Assembly: GCA_026874595.1 (NCBI GenBank)
Contig: CM049307.1
Location: forward strand, 58,598,870-58,662,869
DNA: 64,000 bases
Direction: 5' to 3'
Source of the DNA: Sipunculus nudus
Lineage: Eukaryota > Annelida > Sipuncula > Golfingiida > Sipunculidae
The notes below the pieces were generated by a model that saw only the letters and a list, made by a program, of their open reading frames with translations, had not been told where the DNA came from and did not search any database. Positions 1 to 14,111 of this stretch are shown here, piece after piece. Made by a program: the position numbers and the translations under genes. The stretch's first letter is position 1. Each line of letters starts with the position of its first letter.

Positions 1-472
1 ACCATTGCATCAGTTAGCCCTAGCTCCCATCCCCTTTCACTATGCTATGCTGGATACCTATGCCACATCTATGCAGTTTTGCGTGCGAATGCTCGGTTTT
101 CCCTTTGAAAATTTCCTTTGCCGGTCAAAACAGAGCATCAGGAAATATCCGTCCATTTAATTGTTTTTTTTTGTTAAGTTATTTATTTATGTTTTTAAAT
201 AAATACAAAATTTAATTTAACATGGACCATCAATTTATGAAGAGAAGTATCCATCGGAATCTAAAGTATAAACATACCCGATACGCTAACCAAAACCGGT
301 ATTGTTTTGTTTTGTATTTTTTCTAAAACTAAATGGTAAAATTAATGTTTTTTCGAAGTGGGCAAACGTTTTCATGGATCGTTGTATCCACTGGCATTGT
401 AGAGATAGTAGAACGATGAATGTTACTTTGATAATTTATTTATTTATATTCCGTACTTCCCAGGGTATGGCC

Positions 473-475
<3 letters not shown>

Positions 476-545
<70 letters not shown>

Positions 546-549
546 TATA

Positions 550-584
<35 letters not shown>
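476..584. repeat. (TA)n microsatellite
   Basis: Two long TA runs joined by a short ATGTATATATAAT break. The Ile/Tyr-rich open frame over it is a repeat translation. Confidence 0.97.
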
Positions 585-586
<2 letters not shown>

Positions 587-3539
587 GGAGCTATAAATGT
601 AATTCAGTATGTCTGAACTTACTCAAAGGTATACACGATAATATGAAATTTTCATTTTAAATTGCTTCATGAATATTTGTATCGGTCTCGTACTTGAACC
701 AGGGTTTCAAATGACTCCGACTTGAAGAAGGTGGACCGGAACGCGAACCTCAAGGACTCAGACTTGGACTCAGACTCGGATGGTGCATGTTGACTCGAAT
801 ACATCCCTGAAAATTATGGTTATTTTGTCTGTTCTATATGTGAAAATAACAGTACTGAGAATGACATATTTGACAGTATCTATATTATTCTGGGGGATTC
901 TCGAAACAGCTTCAGGAAATTTTAGGACACTCATTATCAAACTCAACTGAGTGATTTCATATAAGAAATAATATGGGACAGGCAGAGTAAAATTGAACAT
1001 TAAACACCATGTTAATTCTTACTTAGAATAACACCTATATCAGCTTATCAATGCCTTTAAATTTTGTGCCATTTTATAGGGAGATATTCTTTTTAGAAAA
1101 CAAAGGAATGCATTCTCATAACCTTTTTGTTTTAATATTTACAGGAACTCATGACATATCAATGTGTTTCAGACATAAATATATTTTATTGAATTTTCCG
1201 TTTTTCAATGTTACGTCATTTGTCCTAAAACAGTTGATTCCAGATACAATATCACACCTGGAAGCCATTTTATGCCATTTCAGCCACTCCTGCAGAAAAA
1301 AAACCGTTTATCAAGATAACCATAATTGCTTCTATATATAGAACAGAACGGACATAAATTCCGTACCTCTTGGATTCTCAAGTACACCAGTGTGGTATAC
1401 TATGGTAGTAAATACAACGCTCTGACAAGGAAAGAAGAAAACTCATTGTGGCCTACACTCAATGAGAAGTGAAAGGGTTATGTATGGAGTATTTATGGTA
1501 ATTTATAGTAAACTAATCATGGAACAAAACGTTGCGCCTTCGGTAGTCCCAAACACAGTTTTCACAATAAAAAACGTGTATCTTTAACACGCAGTGTATG
1601 TAATCTGTTTTGCGCAATATTTGCATACTTGCATTCAGTTTTATCTATGAACGAAAAAAAATAATACATTTTGAACAAGTGGAAGGAAAGATAACTTTAA
1701 ATGCCATTATTTATTGTTGCTCCACATTATATCTGTGAAAGGGCAGACGGTCAAGCCTCTTTAACCGTCATAATACATTTATATCCGATAGCTTTTTTCC
1801 GATAGGAATGCTGGGCCAAAAAACCGCAAATTTCTCTTTTCATTTTTCGACATTTGCTTAAAAAACTCCTATTTATCAGGGAAACTTTTCTATTTTTCAG
1901 TACTTTAAGCTCAGCCGGCGGCATGAACATGATGTAAAATTTTAAGGTTAAAGAACAGCAAAAACGCACGGCGGAGAGACGTTGGTGAAAAAAATGTAGG
2001 AAAAGAAATGAAGGAAAAACCATTGCTCAGGTCCTTTTAGAAGATCTCATTATCAAATTGTTCCCGCCACCTCAGCACACCCTATGTGTTCACATGAAGA
2101 AATTCTGCAAGTAATTTTCTGTTCCTATGATTTTATTTTGACAGGCAGACCAGTGGGTCGGATCATTACGCAGATAAAATTTAAACCGGTCGTTTCGATA
2201 CAGTAATGCTTTTTCCCAAGCTGACATTAAGTCCAGTTGTATGTAAGATAACATAGAAAAAATGGGTAAAAACGCTTTGTGATCTGCAGGCAATGCCACA
2301 TGTGAAACATTCCAAATGATGCGAAAAAGTGTATTTTGTCACGGAATGTCTGCTTTTGTTAGGCTAATGGTATTTACCCGGTCACCACGATGTTTTTCTG
2401 AAATTTAGAAGACTTCTGAAAAACTTTTAGATGTGATTTTGTGTCTTCTGTAAAGAGTCAATTTTATTTTTTTACTAAGGTTTCGTGTTAATCATGAACT
2501 TCTCCAAAGTACCCGGGTGCAGTGTAAAGTCATAATCGGAGTTTTCCACGTGGATCTGAAGAAAATATAGCCATTATTGTTCGTCGGAGTGACAGTTTGC
2601 AATACTCCGTGCTAGACAGTTAAAAATGGGTCACACGTTGCTCAGTTTATCATGTTTCGGTTTGGAATACAACCGATCAGTCAGCCAGGAGTGAAAATCC
2701 GTACTTAATTAATGCGACTCACTGCAAATAGTCCCACAATTATTTTTACAGAATAAGTCTCAGTATCTCACTACAGTGTAAAGTATCGGTTGTCTTAATT
2801 ATTTTCTCACACAAGTTTTTTTTAAATAGTTTTATGAAAAATAACCAAATAAAAAAACAGTACTGTGCACATCATATGGATACATTTTATAATTTAATGT
2901 CTTACAAATTGTGAAAATTAATTGATAATCGATCACCTGACCTGATAACTTATACCAAGCTAAGTCGTTAGTATCCCCTAGTAATATCGTAACCTGTGGG
3001 TCTGGTCAACACCTGAGCTACGCACGATCACCTGTGACTGCGATTAGTCGCGGAAGACAGGGAGGTCGTGGCGAATATTTGGCATTTAAACAGTTGCCGT
3101 CACATTCGGATAGGACTGCACATCAAGAACATCCCACGACTACCAGTGACCACCTTGTCCTGCGAATTTTTACACTTCCCGTACGTCAAGCGTTAGATCA
3201 TCCATGGCAATCTTGCTAGTCATATATGTGGCCCAGCGATAGACGATAAGATCACTTTTATGACCGAGGGCTGGACGTAGATCGAGACATAATAGGACCT
3301 AGTGAAGACAGCTTACGATCAGCTACGCTTATCAACGACCGTTTTACTATTGTTAATGTCTAACAAATGCAGGTGGTTAGACTGGTGCAACTCTTCATGA
3401 AATGTTTCGGTTCACGACGTAATCCCCTAGGTACAGGATAAAGGAAAAATATAAAATTATTTACAAAACCTATTATGTTCCGCATCCCGTGTTTGTATTC
3501 TCATATTAGGCCAATATTATCAGGTTCATAAGCGCATTA

Positions 3540-3750
3540 GTGACTGTATATTTTTTTAATATTCTTGGATGACTTTCCTGAATCCGGATCATGTGAGGGT
3601 CCCACACCAAAATATAACCTAATTTTTTTTGGGTCATTTCGGAAATGGCCTGAAATTTTAATGAGATTTCGTCCATGATTGCGCGAGCTAGGGCGAACAC
3701 AGGCGAACGGGGATGAACGCATACCGTCCTGATGGCACCGGGGCTGTAAT
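3540..3750. repeat. LINE-tail-like dispersed repeat, copy 1
   Basis: Contains TCCTGAATCCGGATC, GGTCATTTCGGAAATGGCCT, GATTTCGTCCATGATTGCGC and a late CGTCCTGATGGC. The order 'GAAT(CC)GG ... CGT(TC)ATGA(C/T)T ... C(C)TGGCGG' is known from 3' ends of RTE-like non-LTR elements and their SINEs. A second copy follows 200 bp later. Confidence 0.5.
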
Positions 3751-3949
3751 GTTTTTTTTTAATGGTCGGCTTTATTTTAATTGGGGCTCCCTGGTGGAGG
3801 CCAACTGTTATGTTCTCTATACAGACGACCACTCACCTCGGGACTGAGAGCACACGTTAAAAAAAAACGAAGTGCAAGCATTGATATCCCGATGCTGAAG
3901 TTCATACTTTGAGATTGCCGTTGTGCAGAGAACCACTTCACACCTTCAA

Positions 3950-4190
3950 TCCGAATTTCTTGGCACTCGACCGCAACCTGAACAGGCGATCCTGAATCCG
4001 GATAAGGTGCTGGATCCACACAAACATCTAAACGAGAGTTCCGTGACCCAATCCCGAAATGTCGTGAAAATTACAGTAGATTCCGTTCATGACTGCGTGA
4101 GTTAGGTTCTGAACGAAAACACAGACACACACACACACAAACGCATACACGAACAGGGATGGACACCTACCCTCCTGGCGGATGCAACAA
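3950..4190. repeat. LINE-tail-like dispersed repeat, copy 2
   Basis: A direct copy of the unit at 3540: ATCCTGAATCCGGATAAG, GTGACCCAATCCCGAAATGT, GATTCCGTTCATGACTGCGT, an (AC)n run, and ACCCTCCTGGCGGATG. Frames crossing it are by-products. Confidence 0.5.
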
Positions 4191-4768
4191 CATATATTTT
4201 CCATTATATTATTATGGTATTTAGGAAAAACATTATGATCATAAAACGGAAAACTTGCAGTATGTTGTAGACCTGATGCGTTTATCAGTAGATTCCATTT
4301 CAAATAAAAAAAAATATTGAACGAATTGGTTTTATGGGCTTTGAGCGCTGACAATGCCATGTACTTTGGTGAACCTTGTCCAGGCAGCTGTCCGCCTGTC
4401 ACTTCTGTATGGCTGATTACATATACATAGGTGGCCTCATGTCTGCAGTGTCCTCGTTATAGATCTGTTCTAGACCTTAATCAGCCAGTACAGTTAAGGT
4501 AGCAAACTATTTAATCAACCGCTATATATGTCGCTACATATAGCTCTTTATGTGTTAATCCAAGTGCTCTGAAAGAGTAAGACAGTTAGAGAGAAAGCGA
4601 GAGAGAGAGAGAGAGTAGTCCATTGTTTGAAGGGGTTCCCACGTGCATGAAATGCCTCTGAAATAACTCTTCATATTAATTAAAAAGACCATTTGACATA
4701 ACAAAATAAGTGATGGAAGAATACTGGTAACCTGGAATTAACTAAGAAAATGACGTCATTAGCCACGC

Positions 4769-5001
4769 CATGTTTGTATTTTGTATTTTGTATGTTTGTA
4801 TGTTTGTATGTTGTATGTTTGTATGATGTATGTTTGTATGTTGTATGTTTGTATGTTTATATGTTTGTATGTTGTATGTTTGTATTCTGTATGTTTGTAT
4901 GTTGTATATTGTATGTTGTATGTTTTTATGTTGTATGTTTGTATTTTGTATGTTTGTATGTTGTATGTTTTTTTTTATGTTTTTATGTTGTATGTTCGTA
5001 T
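4769..5001. repeat. TGTATGTTTGTA-type minisatellite
   Basis: Alternating TGTATGT, TTGTA and GTTGTA words run for about 230 bp and are open in all three + frames (Cys/Val/Tyr/Met-rich), so the apparent proteins are repeat translations. A (GA)n tract follows at 5046-5091. Confidence 0.85.
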
Positions 5002-5042
5002 TTAAATTTTCTATTCATTCCTCTCTATATGTTAATCCCATT

Positions 5043-5091
<49 letters not shown>

Positions 5092-5309
5092 CAGGGAGAG
5101 AAAGTGCGAGAGAGAGACGGGACATGGTTGTCTCTGTGCTTTGTGTCCCAGTAATGATTCGAAAGTCAGGCAAGTACTTTCAGTGGCCTGTGAGTCATGA
5201 TGGAGTAGGCAAAGTGCCACTCTCTGTTAGACTTACTGCTATTTGCAATTAAAATTAAACCCCTTGTTTTATTTGCAATCTTTATTTTGACCAGTTTTGT
5301 TTATTCGCA

Positions 5310-5560
5310 ATTGATAGATGGCGCTGCCACTTCATCCACTTTAGAGCGGATACACTCGCATAGTTTCAGAGAGATAGCGCTGCGGAAGCCACTTCGCAGA
5401 ATGAAGTCACATTTCTCTTGATTTATGGGAAATATGGAAAATGACCCCCTCAGGACAAACATGACCTCGTCTCCGACACTTCAAGACCAAAAACGGACAT
5501 TTCCGAGGCGTGGCCACACAGGAGTTGCGTCACAGAGTGGCATCATCGTTAATTATAATA
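5310..5560. repeat. Dispersed repeat (GATGGCGCTGC family), copy at 5.3 kb
   Basis: Shares AGATGGCGCTGC, ATTTATGGGAAA and a following TTAAGAC-like word, in the same order, with 23890-24090. No terminal repeats or coding sequence were seen, so its class is unknown. Confidence 0.4.
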
Positions 5561-6982
5561 CAGATTAGCTAGGGAAACACAGGAAACGCATGTACCAGCC
5601 ACTAAGGAAAAAGAAAGTACTGTTTATTTTAGGTAGTAATGACGGGTCTTATAGAGTGTCCGTCCTGAAAGAAATAAAGTCTGGAATTCCTCGGGACCTG
5701 CCCAAGATATATGTTATTTTCAATATTTGCATGTATTTGTAATTTTTTTCGGGTATCGGTATTGTGCTTGTTTTGAAACGTTTCTGGATTTCTGGTTCCC
5801 TGGGGTCTTTTGTCTTCCGTTTCAGTCCCTTGTTGCCATCTTGTATATCAGATAACGGTATCATGGTTGATTCATAAGCCAAGGGACCATTCCCACTAGA
5901 CTAGTATAATCTAAGACCCGGCCACATCTGGCGTATTATTATCCATCTCATAAGGGGTCGAAACTTTGTATTATTTGTGGAGAGCGTTGGATTAATCAAA
6001 CGAAAAGACGTTGGGGGGGGGGGGGGGAAGTTAGCATATGACGCAAGGGGGACTTATAGAAATGGATTAGTATTCTATCGAATTTTATGACCAATCACTC
6101 AAGCGATATCCCATCATAATGTGTTGTTTATTGCATCAGTCGGTCCTAGAATGAGCCCACGGCCGCTAATAAGGGTATTTCCCCACTTGATGTGTGAATG
6201 GACGATAGAGGGAAGACAGGTCATCCCAAGTACAGTTAGCGTTTTTCTTCATTGACACTCCAATAATGCTGGGACATAATGCCAGGGAGATATTCTTTCC
6301 TGCGACACTGTCTCTTAATGGCGGCACATAAAAGGAGATTTACAGAGCCGCAGAAACGTTTTTCATTGAGACCACCTGCTTCAGTATTTCCTGGTGTAAA
6401 AGTGACCCGCATATGTTATTTTTTTTCCAAGCTTGCGAAATATCCCGGAGAATCTACAATGAACCAATCAGATTATGTGTTTGATAAATGTGTTTTCTTG
6501 CGCCGGTGTTGAGCTCCCTGCCGTAAGTGTACTCGTGGTGTCCCCCTTTCATTGCCAGTATCCCATCTAACAGAATCTCTGTGCGTCTTATTCTGATTCA
6601 ACAGGTTATTTATATTACGGCATTGATGGGGACTAATTCAAGCAACTTTGATTACCTTTCTTATTATGCGACATACCGTGGAAATGGATAACATGAACAC
6701 AAACAGACACACTCTTGAAAGCCCAAATAATTTATGACTTTTGTATGCCTCGTACGGAACGTAAAGCGGAAATAATTATTCAAATCCTGTACCAAACAAA
6801 CATACCTTGTTCTTAAATTATGCACCTGAACTTTTTTTATTATATTGAATATTTCAGCATATTGAACTATTTTATCATAAGGGCATAAAAGTAATGTTAT
6901 ATGATGTTCGAAATAAATAGTAATAAAAAGCCTTTTCATTGTTAACATTCTGAGATGTCACGAAAATTTGTTACCTTATAGA

Positions 6983-7057
<75 letters not shown>
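6983..7057. repeat. (TA)n microsatellite
   Basis: About 75 bp of TA with one ATAC break. Confidence 0.97.
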
Positions 7058-7058
<1 letters not shown>

Positions 7059-8923
7059 CTGGTTATTAACTGAATAATGTTGGAGTGTGCAAACAGGTAA
7101 AGGACTGGTAAGACGTAACCCATTCAGAAGGCACGTGAATGCACACTTTTGACACTGTGTGGTCAACTTAGCTGTACGGCCCGCCAATGTACCATTGACT
7201 TACTAGTGCTAAATAAAGGAAGTACTGGAATATCGATCTTGACCAGCGCAGTGTTCCCCATTTATACCCGAGGAAGACGTCACAGCATAATCCTGTGTAC
7301 GCTCCCGAGGCAGCGGATATCTTACGCTTCTAAAGAAGCAACTATATATAGGAAGTAGGCCTATAGCTAAAGCGCTGTGTAAAGAGCGTAAATCCTGTGT
7401 TGCTCGCTACACTCCGAGGTGTGTGGGGGGGGGGGGGGGGAAAGAAGAAGGGGGCTGGGGTGCAAACGTTATATTTCGTGCGTTCAGGCGCACTGCGCTG
7501 AATCTGACTTGCAAGAGAGGGACCTTACTGGTTAGTACGGATGTACGAATGTACGATAATACCGATATATCGATATATCCCAATAGAGTAATTCACATAT
7601 TGTATATCGCGATATGGTTTTCATATACCGATATTTTTCGATATTTTTCATACGGCACTGAAACTAACCTATTGTAGTAAAAAACCTGTTGAAAATGTTG
7701 ACATCAAAATTGGAAGCGTTTAGTGAAGGCTGAAAGTGAAAGCCGCCAAGTACCATTCGGGCCGAATTAGACCTACTAGAAAATTTCCAAGTAGGCTTGA
7801 TGGACAATATGTTCAAAGGTTCGTCCCCGGTAATTGGATTTTCTACCTGCTGATTTAGTGGTACCTAAAAAGAAAGAAGTGCCGCACACGGTCAAAATAA
7901 CTTTTAATTATTACATAGTAATATTCCTTCCTTTTGAGAGGTCCCCACCTTGTATCACAAGCAGTTGCTGATGCGCGTTGCTGATAATGTTCCAAGACTA
8001 GTATGATGATAGAGTCTTTATTCACAGCAAAGATATTTTGGGTAATCTCTGCTGAGGCCTGCAGGGCCTGGCTACAGATAGCCCGTCTCTCTTTCTGCTA
8101 GAACCGCGCACTCTCTTAAAGCGCGCACTACATATATTTTTTTATACAAAGCTTTCAAGTTACATATGATACATACATATCTATATTTCTGCATTTCGTC
8201 ATAAAAGCTCAACCTTATTGTATGACCCAAAGTAGGTCACAAATACGTCAGATTTAGAACTGTTCTTTCTTACTTTCCTGTGATCTGATTGAACTTAAGT
8301 TTTCTGGAAAATCCCATGTCTGACTCGACATACACCCAGCTATAGATGACTTGCAAGTCCTATTTACAGACTCATATAAACATGATCGGATATTCTCTTC
8401 ACAGAAACCAATTTAGAGCTAATTTGTGAGAGTACTTTAAGGTTCTACAAACATACTGAATTACCATTTGATACTTGGTCGTCTGATTAACATTAATAAT
8501 ATTTGGTTCTGTCTGAATATCAGGCCTCATACATCCTGATACCTATTGGTCGAAATGTGTCTGTCACTCCATGTATTTTAAGTTTAAGTTTACTTACCAA
8601 TATATAAAGTAAACACTCCATAATAGTAGGACTTCAACTTTTTTGGACAAGAATTATTTCAAGGATAATCACATAAATATGGGTCTTTTTGCGGTTGGGA
8701 CTTTACGGAATGATTAATATTTTGTAAGTACCTGTATGCGCATGTGAAATGTGAACAGAAAAGTCCCGGCCGTCCTACAGATTCTAACAGGAACAGGTTC
8801 TTTTTTAGCAGAAACGACCTCTGGCGGAAGGGTGCGCGTCTTATTCATTTTTTACTATTTTGATAATTTGATTTTTTTCTTTAGCTATTTAAGAAAACTT
8901 GACATTTCTTTGTGTCGTTTCAG

Positions 8924-9269
8924 GTATCGAGCTATCCGGTTCCCGCTCCACCAGCGCATGACGAGGGCCCGCATCTACCTGTTGTTATTGTTTGTTTGGG
9001 TCGTATCGGTCCTGGTCGGCTTTCCGCAGGTGCTTGTAGCCAGAGCAACCAAGGACAGCTTGGGCGGATTGGAAATGTGGCAATGTGGAGAAAAATGGCC
9101 TTATCACTGGCAGCTCCAGGTGTACACTTTGTCGCTGGCCTTGCTCCTGTTTGCTATCCCGCTTACCCTCCTGGCTTACACCTACTCAAGAGTGGCCTGG
9201 GCGTTGTGGCATCAACCCAGTCCTAACAGAGACGAACTTCAGTGTGGCAACATACGGTTGAAGGCTAAG
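8924..9269 (+). CDS. GPCR exon: DRY-Tyr, ICL2, TM4, ECL2, TM5
   Basis: The acceptor is tttcag before 8924; the first base completes a split Arg codon, so the incoming intron is phase 2. Counting from the Tyr of DRY: ICL2 [12 protein letters not shown]4 about residues 17-38 with the conserved Trp25, ECL2 Cys54 (disulphide partner of the TM3 Cys), and TM5 about 65-90 with Pro79 and Tyr87. The donor is AAG|gttaag at 9270. A second in-frame choice, aag|gtttgg six bases later, would add two residues and is weaker. The third intracellular loop is short. Confidence 0.85.
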
Positions 9270-12200
9270 GTTAAGGTTTGGTTCCTTTCACTCCTCATGC
9301 TTTCCGCTCTTACTGAACTAATCATCTGATATTTTTTCACTCGTCCTTTCCGATCCTGCTCTGCAATGTGATTACAGATTACCTTTGCAGTAAATGCACA
9401 TACATTGGGATAAAAAATATAATTCTGAATAAATTTTGGTCCTAATGGAGTATAAGCATCTGTATTAATGACAATGTGTAGGGGTTATTTGATGTCTTCA
9501 TGATACACAAAAAATTAGTGCCCATACTACACTCTTTACACAGCGCTTTACCCATAGGCCAACTACCTATATCGTAAGCGCTGTTTGTTATAACCTTGTA
9601 TCCTGAATCTCTACACCTGAGCCGAGCACTGTATTTTGGTCCAGTCAGATGAGACCCTGTGCTGGAAGCAAAACGGTTTACCAGCCAAATGAAGAATACA
9701 CGAAGCCAATGTTGTTCATTTCGTTTTGAGTGACAGCTCATCGCCCCGGCGACCGTTTGAACAGGCCACAGGCTCAGAGAGAATTGCCCAACGCGTGGTT
9801 TCTGGGCGGAGCCTGATGCCTGTCGAGTGTTTGTTGACTTGCATTAGGTTGGCTGATAGTCACATCAGCAGTTTTTTTATGCAGACAGGCACATGTGCAC
9901 CACCTGGTGTTTAAATGCATCATAAATGGTCAAAGCAGGCAGCGGGAAAATCAGTAGCTCCTTTAGAAGCGCAAGATTTCCGCTGCCTCGGGAGCGTATG
10001 CCCATACTTTTTTTAACAGTTCTGTCTAACGATCCTTGAGGTAAATTCTCACCGTACTCCTCAGTAGCGAATGCACCCTGCTGGGGACGCAGTACATATT
10101 GTACAGCTACCGTTTCTGCAGTTGTCCCACGATCCGTAAGGGTAAACTGTCACCGTAATCCCCTGTAGCGCTTGCACCCTATAGAGTTTGTACCGCTGTT
10201 CAAACGGTACATACTGTAGTTATCGTTTTGCATCGCATGGCTGCACTGAAAATGGAGGTAAATTTTCGGGAGACGATTGGTAACCATGCGATAAATGTGT
10301 ATTGGGCATGCTAAGGTTAATTTTGCAAATGCTTGACTTCACATTTGCATGGAAGTTCTTATCAGTACTAATTAAGCGAGTACACATAGGGACTCAATTC
10401 AGTTGGGTGATTGAACGAGCGATGACTAGCTTAAAAGCAGGCTTACCACGATGTTATAATACATATTTTCCTGCTGGTCCATTTAACTGGCTACGACAGT
10501 CATTATGCGAACATTAACTTTTAACAGCTCTCTGCATGAGTCTGTCTTCTAACGAAACCATTCTTTTCTCTCCTTATATCGGCAATTTCATATTCTATAT
10601 CATGCATGAAGTGTCCATGAGAATTTATGCAAACTACTGACTAACATGCAATTGAAAAGTCCTTGAACCTTGTCTTGATTCTACAGAAAATACATAAGAA
10701 CAAGTCAATCGATGTTCGACACCACCGTTATAGACCACTACCACTAGTAAATATAAATACTGAATTGGTTAAGGTAAATTAAGAATGTTATGGTAATATT
10801 TATTTTTCCATCAGATGGAGTTTGACAGTTTAAGCTTGAACTGCTTCTAGATACCATACGATTAAAACAACATAAACTGTAATATATGCCAAAGACTGAA
10901 TTATAGCTCTTTATTTTGCAAAATTTGCAAATCATATAATAAATATGCAAGATATGATCATGCTCCTGGGCTCACTGGATTTTCCGAGGAATATATATGA
11001 GAACCTTTGAGCCCCTTCGTAAAAAAAAGTTTTACCTTGCCCTGTCTGAGTGAATTGTTTCGAGTTACGATTTTCTGTCATTTTGATTAGACTGAATCGC
11101 AATTCAAAGGTTTTTTATGGAGAAGGAAATCATAAAAATTCATACAATATAGCTAATTTACGCCCTATGAGGTGTGCTTGACTATTCCGTGTATTCACGC
11201 GAATCGGCATCTTCAGAAATGGTTACAGGATTTGACTAATGAATACACCTGTATTCCATCATGTTCGATACACTCTTCGAAGAAACCCATTCGTGCAGGA
11301 GGCGGTTTTGATACCGAATTCATTAATACGGCATTGGTTCCATCGCTCTGTAATCACATCGAAAGAGCAATGTTTTGTATGTTTTGTCGGCATTGCATAC
11401 ACCTAATGAAGAATATTTGCGCCAAAGCACTCACGCCTTGTTAGAAACATCATTCCCCATCTTTTTTGGAAGAATATACACGATGGTCTAGAGTTCCTTA
11501 GTTCTCTGTGACTTCTAAACACGAAGTCAACCGAAAATGTCTGACCCTAAAATCAAAATAAAGGTTGTTTTTCGCAAGCACCGCGGGTGTCAGTTTTTAC
11601 CTACGCATCAAAACGTATTACTGTAATTTTTTTTACTCCAGCAGCTGGAACATGTCTTTCAAGAAAAATAAACAGTAAAATTTCGTTTTCTTATGTTGTG
11701 CTTTTACTTATTTAGCAAAACAATTATGTTATTCTCATGATGTCTCCAGATCCATTGGATTTTTTTTATCGAAAATTTATAATAAACGTTTAAACAAAGC
11801 GCTCATCCTTACTAATTCCTGAATAAAGTGCCCGAGGAAACTACTTTTGGGGCTAATTGAAATGCGGTTTTCGGTATTTGGCACGCTTTTATTGTGAAAA
11901 TATGACCAACCCGTTCTTAAGACTACCTACACTGATCTCGAGATATTTTGTTTTAACGGATTTTATATATATATATATATTTCTTTACGAGTGATCGCGT
12001 TCATTGTGATCTTTGTATAACTGATATCTCCCACATGGACACAAGTAGACTTATATTATTAAAGGGGCCTAATCACGTACAAAGCCTGTTGAATTAAAAA
12101 GTTCGAACTAATCCTGGTTTTGGATGTGTCGCACATGTGCAAAATCGGACCTCCAGTCACGCGGCCTTTTTATGATAAACAGACACACGTGGACCGTGTG

Positions 12201-13412
12201 TACTATAACGCAGAACCATAACAAGCTGAAAGGAAGGTAGTAAGACCGTGCCCTGGGATAGTTTTGCTTGGAAACTTTTGTATAAAGTAAAACTGAACTG
12301 ATATTGTGATAGAACATGCATATGGACCTTGAGACCATAAAGTCTATAGAGATCGTCCACTGTTGGTAACAGAGCACTTATATGAAAATTCGAAGGTTTG
12401 GGATGAAAAGTTTGGCTTACAATGTAATAACAGTCATTTTTAAAAGTTGGTAATGTGAACTTGACCTTCCGTCTTATGACCTCAAAAGTTGGATTTTCTT
12501 TCCCTAAAGATTTTCGAGTCATATGTGAAAGATGGAGGGTTTAGGCTGGAAAAAAAAACGGTTTAAAAATCGTTCAAAAGCTTTTCAAAGGGTGGGTCCT
12601 GTGTCCTTTGACATTGTAACTTCAAAATTAAAAGGGTACTACCCCTATCGGCATTTCAGCTTTGTGTTAAGGCTGGAAGGTTTTGGACGTAAAGTTACGC
12701 TTAAAACGCGCCCTTAGGCTTTTTAAAGACGTTTTGTCTAATAGTTTGGCTTAAAATGCATCCGCAAGCCAATATTACGGACGAACTGAGGTGTTAATAT
12801 ATCCCCCTTTGCAACTTCGTTGCGAGAGCGTAAACAACTTTTACCCAGTATTCTATCAGTCATTCTCATTTGGCCCAAAAGCGTTTACGCCTCCATGTAG
12901 TCGTAAAGAAAATCGACATTCATTCCCTTGAAAACATGTCCAAGCTGTACACATTAGTCAACTATGGCATTTTTTCAAATAGACGGGACCCAAACCTAAT
13001 AGCAGCCATAAATCAAGAAAGTAAAGAACACGCGTTTTGTGATTTACGGCATTGATTAAAGCAGAATTTCATTGAATCCAGTCCCGACAACACCATTATA
13101 TAAATGATCCCTCAAAAGCAACATGTATTACATCGTTTATTCATAAATGGTTGTGGGTGTTATTCGGATATTTTGGTGAAGAAAAAGTATAGATATGTCT
13201 CGTCACTATTAAAAGCATATTATGTTTTGCCGGATGCAGTTTTTTGTGCACGTTTCAATCATATTTATCTTTATAACTTTGCTAATCATGAGATAAAAAC
13301 AATACTGAAAAAAAAGACGATTGTAACGGGGCTTTCTTGTGAATGTGAATGTACTTTTTCCACAGAAGTATATGTTTTAATTATATGTAGTTTGTCTGTC
13401 TGCCGTGCGTCC

Positions 13413-13501
<89 letters not shown>

Positions 13502-14051
13502 GAGTAACAGAAACACCTTTCGCAACTTTTGCATTCAACACACACTTCGAATACCTATATGATTATCAGTTTCACAAAAATGGTAACAATACCATTCTTT
13601 TAATAAACCATAGTATCTCCAGACTTTGTCTGGCGATACAGTTATATGGGGGGGGGGGGGGAAATCCTACCCGTGAATACCAGCTTTCAAACTTTCTACA
13701 TGCATTAGTCACGCCCTATGATAAAGTGAACCTGGCTGACCCGTGTCACATTTCATGAAACCGACAAGCCACCTGTAGTTATCAATCACGCGAAAAGTAC
13801 AAGACGGCCTGACACTGACGAATCGGTTCCATAAGTGATGGATTACCTAGAGCAAGTCGCTCAATGATAAAATCTCCATTGTGAGTTCAAAAGTCATGCC
13901 CGGACCACTTTCCCTGCCGAGGCCACTGATAATAGCTGGAGATAAACCTACCGGGACTATGGCTGGCTATTCAGGCGCCGGTTTTGACTGATTGACGTAT
14001 AGATTCCACAGACAAGCTAATGCTTTTCAATTATTCGAGTCATTTCGCGTG

Positions 14052-14111
<60 letters not shown>

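Larger units (their letters stand above)
1..8923. other. Upstream DNA of the GPCR, no exon recognised
   Basis: Because the first visible GPCR exon starts inside a codon, this stretch must be intron at its right end and perhaps throughout. I looked for a TM1-TM3 exon ending in D-R before a GT donor and saw none. It holds (TA)n tracts at 476-584 and 6983-7057, a TGTATGTTTGTA-type minisatellite, (GA)n, G-runs at 6013 and 7425, and two degraded copies of a LINE-tail-like repeat near 3.5-4.2 kb. Open frames here look like chance or simple-repeat translations. Confidence 0.55.

Noticed and set aside
302-616. 104-codon frame ending in Ile/Tyr repeats
   Set aside because: Most of it translates the (TA)n microsatellite; no protein motif in the rest. 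The same applies to the frames at 26222-26591 and 41053-41241.
4028-4402. 124-codon frame on the - strand
   Set aside because: It covers a LINE-tail-like repeat and an (AC)n run; no motif.
4750-5154. 134-codon Cys/Val/Tyr-rich frame
   Set aside because: It is the TGTATGTTTGTA minisatellite plus the (GA)n tract read as protein; all three frames stay open, as expected for such a repeat.
8751-8923. In-frame upstream part and ATG of the first GPCR frame
   Set aside because: The tttcag acceptor and the DRY alignment show the exon begins at 8924. The residues before it are intron and do not resemble TM3.
13104-13562. 152-codon frame, the second longest in the window
   Set aside because: The C-terminal third is a (CTGT)n(CT)n translation, the rest has no recognisable domain, and it lies within the GPCR intron.
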